From Christensenella sp. UBA4247 (GTDB taxonomy: Bacteria > Bacillota > Clostridia > Christensenellales > CAG-1252): a stretch of DNA of 31,005 bases. Below the pieces are notes generated by a model, which saw nothing but the letters and a program-made list of their open reading frames with translations, was not told the origin of the DNA and made no database searches. This document shows, one piece after another, positions 30,984-31,005 of this stretch (the first letter of the stretch is position 1; every line of letters begins with the position of its first letter). The stretch spans positions 1 to 31,005 of the forward strand of contig DGWX01000011.1 of NCBI GenBank assembly GCA_002395405.1, given 5' to 3'. A program made the position numbers and the translations under genes.

Positions 30984-31005
30984 GTCGGGTGCGGTTTCTC
31001 GGCAA

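Noticed and set aside
28310..31005. CRISPR array in the repeat-rich stretches
   Set aside because: The repeats are not regularly spaced direct repeats with unique spacers, and no cas gene is present; they are dispersed palindromic copies.

Overview
The window reads as part of a chromosome of a Clostridia-type Bacillota, probably an uncultured gut-type lineage. The left end is the classic Clostridia arrangement map, KOW-domain protein, infA, rpmJ, rpsM, rpsK, rpsD, rpoA, rplQ, with rpsD inside the cluster (it sits elsewhere in Bacillus subtilis). Strong AGGAGG-type ribosome binding sites, consensus sigma-A promoters, SipW-type signal peptidases and group-3 bacterial Ig-like surface proteins fit the same assignment. 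I cannot name a genus from the sequence.

Layout. 1-4146: translation/transcription operon, co-directional with gaps of 10-18 nt apart from one 113-nt gap before rpsM, closed by a strong terminator at 4250. 4321-7573: a separate two-gene unit encoding a lipoprotein and a membrane-anchored DUF6273-like protein. 7604-8001: terminator followed by a densely structured non-coding stretch. 8047-8595 (minus): small acidic/membrane protein, divergent from the next operon across a regulatory region holding a perfect 16-bp palindrome. 9003-18785: the most unusual part, six plus-strand genes with small gaps or overlaps. They are a two-repeat protein ending in a degenerate EAL domain; a TasA/camelysin-like single-pass protein; a SipW-type signal peptidase; a membrane-tethered McrB-family AAA+ ATPase; a long DUF2357/McrC-N-like coiled-coil protein without a visible nuclease; and a second SipW-type signal peptidase. 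18919-22356: fused MacB/FtsX-type ABC transporter with its own promoter. 22420-23127 (minus): pnuC behind a leader with mutually exclusive terminator/antiterminator hairpins. 23343-24242: zinc-ribbon-like lipoprotein, overlapping tail-to-tail with birA (24234-25019, minus), which appears to be transcribed leaderless. 25160-25573: small membrane protein. 25787-30768: two collinear paralogous surface proteins made of Ig-like repeats, the second bracketed by copies of a dispersed palindromic repeat that shows a compensatory base-pair change.

How it may work together. The 9003-18785 genes look like one transcription unit: no convincing internal terminator occurs before 18787, apart from a hairpin at 18030 with a poor U-tract. 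My inference is an envelope-associated machine in which an AAA+ motor of the restriction-type McrB family has been moved to the membrane and paired with a nuclease-less McrC-like partner, alongside two signal peptidases that share an identical 12-residue cytoplasmic tail motif, a likely secreted substrate and a c-di-GMP-type domain that has lost its catalytic residues. This is the best candidate in the window for an undescribed system. Every functional statement about it is inference from domain resemblance read by eye; no database search was possible.
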